Source of the DNA: Manis javanica
Taxonomy: Eukaryota > Chordata > Mammalia > Pholidota > Manidae
Reading direction: 5' to 3'
DNA length: 64,000 bases
Assembly (NCBI RefSeq): GCF_040802235.1
Contig: NC_133157.1
Coordinates: 90,072,001 to 90,136,000 of the forward strand
Positions 59,162 to 64,000 of the stretch are shown here, piece by piece. The position numbers and the translations under genes are program-made. Within the stretch, counting starts at the first letter, position 1. Every line of letters starts with the position of its first letter. The notes beneath the pieces are model-generated. The model worked only from the letters and a program-made list of their open reading frames with translations, was not told the DNA's origin and searched no databases.

Positions 59162-61679
59162 CTAACAGAAACAGAGACAAGAAGTGGCTCATGAACAATG
59201 ATGGCACGTCCTAGCTGCTGACTGGGGGCTTTGCGGAACTGGAGGGCCAAGTACCCTCCTGAGTGGAAACGGGTGAGAGCACCAAACTCTGCTTCTTAAG
59301 GGCGGCTGTGGAGATGGGCTCCGTGGCCTGAAGAGCGCTGCAGTGGCTGGCTGGAGTGAGGGTCCCATCTAGGGGTCAGAGCACACGGTGCTGCCAGTGA
59401 GGACGCAGGCCCTCCTGCAGGCACCATTCATGGGCACCAGCCACCAGGACTGGACCAGAGGGTGGGCAAATGCAGTACACACGGTGGGCACTGCCCAGCC
59501 GGGAGGGGGGCCACTGACATGCACAGCACACCAGGTGGCAAACACACGATGTGGGAGAAGCCAGGCTCAAAGGTCTGTGCTCTGTGTGATTCTGTTTATT
59601 GCACAACTGGAAAAGGTAAAACTATATAGAGAGAAAACTGTCAGTGTAGGTGGAAATGGGAGACACAGAACCAAGTGTGGGTGGGGTGGGGGCATTGTGG
59701 GAACACAGAGACAGACAGTGAGGGCGCCAGGGTCTGAGCGCAGGCCCCACCCCCACGTCAGAGCGACCAGGATGTGGGTACGAGTGGCTGGGATACAGGC
59801 CGGGACTGGCATCACTGGACAGTGTCTGTGGAACACAGAGGGAGCATATGGCAGCCGGCCTTCAGCTGGCATAGACCGAGTCATCCGTCGAGGGTGTGGA
59901 AGCCTTGCACTGAATTAGGAACATTGCAGCTGCGGGTGGCCACTGCCACTCATGACCCAGATGGATCTTTGTTTTTCTATTTATCAAATGTCTCTTTTTT
60001 CCTCGGAGGTCAGAGCCCATCCCCTGGGGTAATCTGAACAAAAAATGTAAAGAAATTTCAGATGCTCCTCAAACCTGCCGCGGCTTTCCTGGAGGACACT
60101 GAAGGGCGGAGAATGTCGGCATCCTGAATGTCCAGAAGCAGTCGCTCAGCTTCACATAACAATGTATCTGGGAGTCTTCCCTTAGTCCCACACGACCACT
60201 GAGCCACGGGCTGTTCCAGCAAACAGCAAAAAGGCCTTAAAAGGGCTAAAGCAACAGCATGTGACCTAGGAAGGCACATAGCAAGCTCGAGATGGGAACA
60301 CTGGCTCCGGCCTCCCTGTGTCACTTGGGCCCCTGGGACCCTCCCAACCGGTGCTGTGGGACTCAGCAAGCAGGAAGCATACTGAGGTGCTTTGCAAACA
60401 GCCTGGTGCTCGGTGTGCCACACCCCCCATTACCTCAACTAGCCGAGACCAGGACAGAAAAGCATTTCTTTGTCATTTTATTTACATCTGCTATTGCAAA
60501 AAGTTACTATTTTCAAATCCCAAAAACTGACACCTGAAAGTCATGACCCAACAGTTGTGGAGAATTAATGATTCTGATGTCAAGGCACACACGAATTGAA
60601 AAATCACAGCGTGCATTTTCCCAACCCCAAAGAAAGCACATGGAGGGGACAGCTGTCCCGCCAGCCCACTGGCCTCATTAACCAGGGCCTGCAGTGCACA
60701 GGACCGAAAACTGGAAATCCCAAGCATACTAAGAAGCCTCTAAAATGTCCGTGACCCACATGGTGCGAGCCAAAAGGCATATTCCCACAGCCACGCCCAG
60801 TGGCCTGTGCTGTTGAGACCTGAAGTCACATGGCACTGGTTCCCAATGGACCCACAAGGCTGCAATGACCCTGGATTTCCTCAGTCTGAATGGGTCCTTT
60901 GAGCTAAGAATTTGTAGAGATGAAACAGACACAGACACATGTCTTGTCACACCTGCTCATAGCTGAGAGTGTGCCTGCTAAGTTCCTGTTCTGCGTCACT
61001 GTCCCCTCTTGGCTCACGGTGCATGCCCCTGCACTGGCCCTCGTGCTGCACGCCCTTCCTTTCGCTAAGGCTGTGACTCCTGGAGACATACCTCTGACTC
61101 ATATCAGGACCTTCTAAGGCCCCAAAGGCTACCAGATATCCCACACTCAGAGCACATATCTGCCATCCAGCGCAGGGTTGAAGGCCTTCCCAGGCTGACC
61201 ATGGACAGACACCACTATCTGTCTCTGCACCTGAGAGGCATGCAGAAGAGACACTTCTCAATCTAGGAATAAAGGGAGAATGATATTTCTGCATTGTAGT
61301 GATCTGCCAGAATCCATGTTAAATTAACACACTTGAGAACACTCAAGTAAATCTCAGCTTACTGAAGCAGCAAACATGGTCTTTTCACAACCGCACACAC
61401 ACAAAGTGTGGGTTTTGAAAATGGCCACAGCTTTGCCTGAACACTGTCCGAGTCAGCCACATGGTTTTGCAGCAAAGCAGCCCTTCAAATCTGGATGACA
61501 TGCCTTCTCCCTCACCTACTAGCCACTCTGCTAGACCAGGCTGCCCAAATGTGCTCTGGAGTTACCGCTATGCACCCGGCCAGGATCCCTCCGGTCCCGT
61601 TGGTCTTCCTGCAGTGAGGCCTTCTCCATCAGGAGTGGCAACAACTGCCCACTTTGTTTTTCTCTTTAGAACACTCCCC

Positions 61680-61830
61680 TCTGACATTTCACTTGTTCAG
61701 TAGTTTTTAGCCAATTTGACCCACCAGGAGGGCAGGATTTGTCTGTCTGTCTGCCCACAGCTGAATCCCAGCAGTGCCTGGGATGCTGTGGACACTCACT
61801 GAGTCGTCATCATACTAATGAATGAAGGAG
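61680..61830 (+). mobile_element. L2 3'-end relic
   Basis: AGGAGGGCAGGATTTGTCTG, CACAGCTGAATCCCAGCAGT, GCCTGGGATGCTGTGGACAC and TCACTGAGTCGTCATCATAC, then AATGAATGAAGG, follow the L2 tail (GGGCAGGGATTTTGTCTG...CCCAGTGCCTGGCACATAGTAGG...GAATGAATGAA). Confidence 0.65.
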
Positions 61831-62620
61831 CACGAGCAGGCTGCCTCAGGGGTGTGCCCGGCTGTGTGCATCCTGGAAGTGGTGATGTTGTGGAGGAGGC
61901 CCATGGAGGCTGGCGTGTGGTCCTCCTGAAATGGAGCCGGGTGTGTGTGGCAAGCCCAGGCCACAGGGGAGATGAGCTGCTCACTCTCAGACACCTGTCA
62001 TCCCAACCTCATTTTCCTTCTATTTCCTCAAATTCATTTCACTAGAACATAAAAACGAGTAAGAAAACCTCCACTCTTCACTTCCAGAACTCAGACCTAC
62101 TGCACAAGGGCCGAGCATGTGAGAACACATGTGCAGGGCATCCCCCCACTCCCTGCAGCCCACACAGCCATGGGCACACACCAGCTCCCACAAAAGCACT
62201 CTATTACTCCCCGTGTCTTGGCGTGAGGAGGGCAGTAGGAGTGTGACTGTCCATGTTTTGAACGCTACAGATACAATGATTGACTATTTTTCTAGTAGGA
62301 TAACTCTTATCTTTTAAAAACAAAAATACAAAGAACATGAGGTTTTTTTAAGTTAATGATACCATTTTTGTCACTGTCAAATGCAGAGGAACATACATGA
62401 ATCTAACGACCTCTGAGCAGTAGGCAGGACAGAGCAAACCCTAGGTCGCACTGGTGCCTTGGCTTCCACAGGCCCAGGAACAGCTGGCGGAGGGCAGGTT
62501 CACCGTGTGCCTCCCTCCACAGACCAGACAGGACCCCAGGACTGCCTCACCAGCTACTTTTTTAAAAGGCAAATTGGTGACCAGCTTAAAAAATTTAAAT
62601 ATGGTCATGCAAATGATGTT

Positions 62621-62716
62621 CGTTTAAACTAACAAATGGTGACCTGCAGCTATACCTCTGTTTGGTGCTGTGGGCTTCCCGGGGTGAGCGGTCCTGTTCT
62701 GTGACCAGGGTGAAAT
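62621..62716 (-). pseudogene. Possible decayed or skipped DYNC2I1 exon
   Basis: After the acceptor CTCCTCCCTCAG this open stretch reads F-T-L-V-T-E-Q-D-R-S-P-R-E-A, then S-T-K-Q-R-Y-S-C-R-S-P-F-V-S-L-N. It resembles the human segment containing N-H-R-S-P-L-Q-A and K-K-Q-S-F-V-L-S-P-F-S-T-Q (recalled), about seven residues shorter. It enters in phase 1 and would join the 59161 exon in phase. However, no GT donor exists where the alignment ends. The length is a multiple of three, so skipping it would not shift the frame. Confidence 0.3.
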
Positions 62717-64000
62717 CTGAGGGAGGAGCCACAGAGCGTTGCCGAGCCTGTCACACTGTGGCTCAGGTAGGAACATCACTCTCATAGCCACTCTCACATT
62801 TCCCTATTCCAAGAAATAAAGAAACTGAACAGGCCTGAAAAAAGGATTTAGAACACACAAAACCTCAGGGTCCATTCACCTAAGTTCCTGTGTCCCTCTG
62901 CTCATTATCTCATGAGAGTTCATGATTCTAACAGACACACTAAGGAAACCTCATCCTGCACCCCAGAGCCCCACAGAGGTAGGATCTCCATTCCGCATTA
63001 AATAAACCCGCCTCATTAACATGGGATGTCATATTAAAGATCATGCTTCCCACATGAACGTCTAGTGGTGAATTCAAGATGCACTGGGCCAGCTCCTTTG
63101 GAGGAATGGCAGGCTGGTGTCCAGCGGCAAGGCACTGTTGCTGACAGGCAGCACACTGCCCTGCGCCCTGGGGCTCCAACGGGGCTTGGCCACCACATGG
63201 TCTTCTCCCAGCAGAACTGCAATCACCTTTCAAAGACAATCGTGTCCTTAATAAACACACTTACGCATACTTTTACAAGAAAACACACACACAAATTACC
63301 TATTCACCTTCCCCATGTCTGAAAGTAACTGCTTAACTCCAAGACATCATAAAAATAACTGAATGCACTCTTATTGTTCTTGCACAGGGGCAGACACAGG
63401 TAAACCTCCACCAGTGGGAACTCCATGGGACAGCCAGAGTGTCCATCAGAAGGTGTTTTCCTAGCAAATACAGAGGAAGAGCAAAACGGCTGCCACCCAG
63501 CTCTCCTGAACGAGTAAGGGTGTAGACAATATTGTGCACACTCCATACTGTGGGGACCCAGGATGAACAGGGTCTCTGTAACTGCTCTAACAGGTGTAGG
63601 ATGCTGATGGGCAGGGGCAGACTTGGTGGGGGTGCTGTCATCTGGGTCCTGATGGGACGGGTGTGGAGGATGGGCTGCAGAAGCTAGCGGAGAGCCTTGC
63701 GGTCCAAGTCAGCCCCAACCTGGCTCTGTGTCCACACTCCACTCCCACCACAGACAGCTCTCCTCCTCCCGACCCTGACCCAAAGGCTCTCCTCTTCGTG
63801 CCCCCTGAACTTATGGTGAAAGAGAAGCTGGCTGGATTTCAAATTACATGATCGCATTTCGTGAAGCACAGACTCTCTAACATGGTACAGAGAGGGTGTA
63901 AGCACCGGGTGTCCAGAATAGACAGAAACGGGCTCATTCCACATTTACTGTACTTACTGTAGCTTTTTTATTTAAATTCTGAGCCAACATGAAAAACATA

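Larger units (their letters stand above)
59162..64000 (-). other. DYNC2I1 intron(s), upstream exons outside the window
   Basis: This 4.8-kb stretch contains a possible decayed exon (62621-62716), an L2 3' relic (about 61680-61830) and a short CA repeat (about 63280-63295). Exons for the preceding WD40 blocks (for example the V-V-W-D-L motif) were looked for and not found, so they should lie beyond 64000. Confidence 0.65.

Overview
This is nuclear DNA from a placental mammal. It has vertebrate-style split genes with GT-AG introns of up to 19 kb and a background of old mammalian repeats (MIR, L2, MER5A, MER20, L1M). A short L1 3' end near 24.0 kb resembles the type common in Laurasiatheria. No lineage-specific SINE was recognised, so the species cannot be named. 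Nothing bacterial, viral or plasmid-like is present.

Two protein-coding genes face each other tail to tail. From 1 to 45 kb on the + strand lies most of VIPR2, the class B G-protein-coupled receptor VPAC2 for VIP and PACAP. Eleven coding exons (exons 3-13 of the human 13-exon layout) are present at 1600-1707, 5838-5935, 24991-25088, 33108-33249, 37927-38074, 38624-38684, 40090-40159, 40628-40719, 43644-43773, 43840-43881 and 44808-44981. All splice in frame and end in the PDZ-binding tail TSVI. The promoter, signal peptide and first N-terminal exons lie upstream of the window. From 64 kb down to 48.6 kb on the - strand lie the last exons of DYNC2I1 (WDR60), a WD40 intermediate chain of the cilia motor dynein-2. 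They are at 59100-59161, 58638-58689, 56093-56156 (less certain), 53190-53289, 52820-52960, 50983-51206 and 48777-48939. A possible decayed exon sits at 62621-62716. The two stop codons are only 3.8 kb apart.

The rest is introns, UTR and a short intergenic gap. VIPR2 introns contain a mosaic of recent local duplications (596-879 copied at 2375-2661, joined directly to a copy of 6507-6591), a 4.4 kb antisense L1M relic (27.68-32.1 kb), MIR, L2 and MER pieces, and a degenerate interstitial telomere-like array (39324-39481). DYNC2I1 introns contain L1 and L2 relics and a 116-bp segment present twice (54974-55089 and 56056-56171) that carries an exon-like unit.

I found no sign of a novel multi-gene system. 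The points worth a second look are the duplication mosaic, the possible exon duplication in DYNC2I1, coding changes in VIPR2 transmembrane helix 3 and intracellular loop 2, a short C terminus in DYNC2I1, the telomere-like array and the compact convergent gene arrangement. Comparisons with human proteins were made from memory of those sequences, not by a search.
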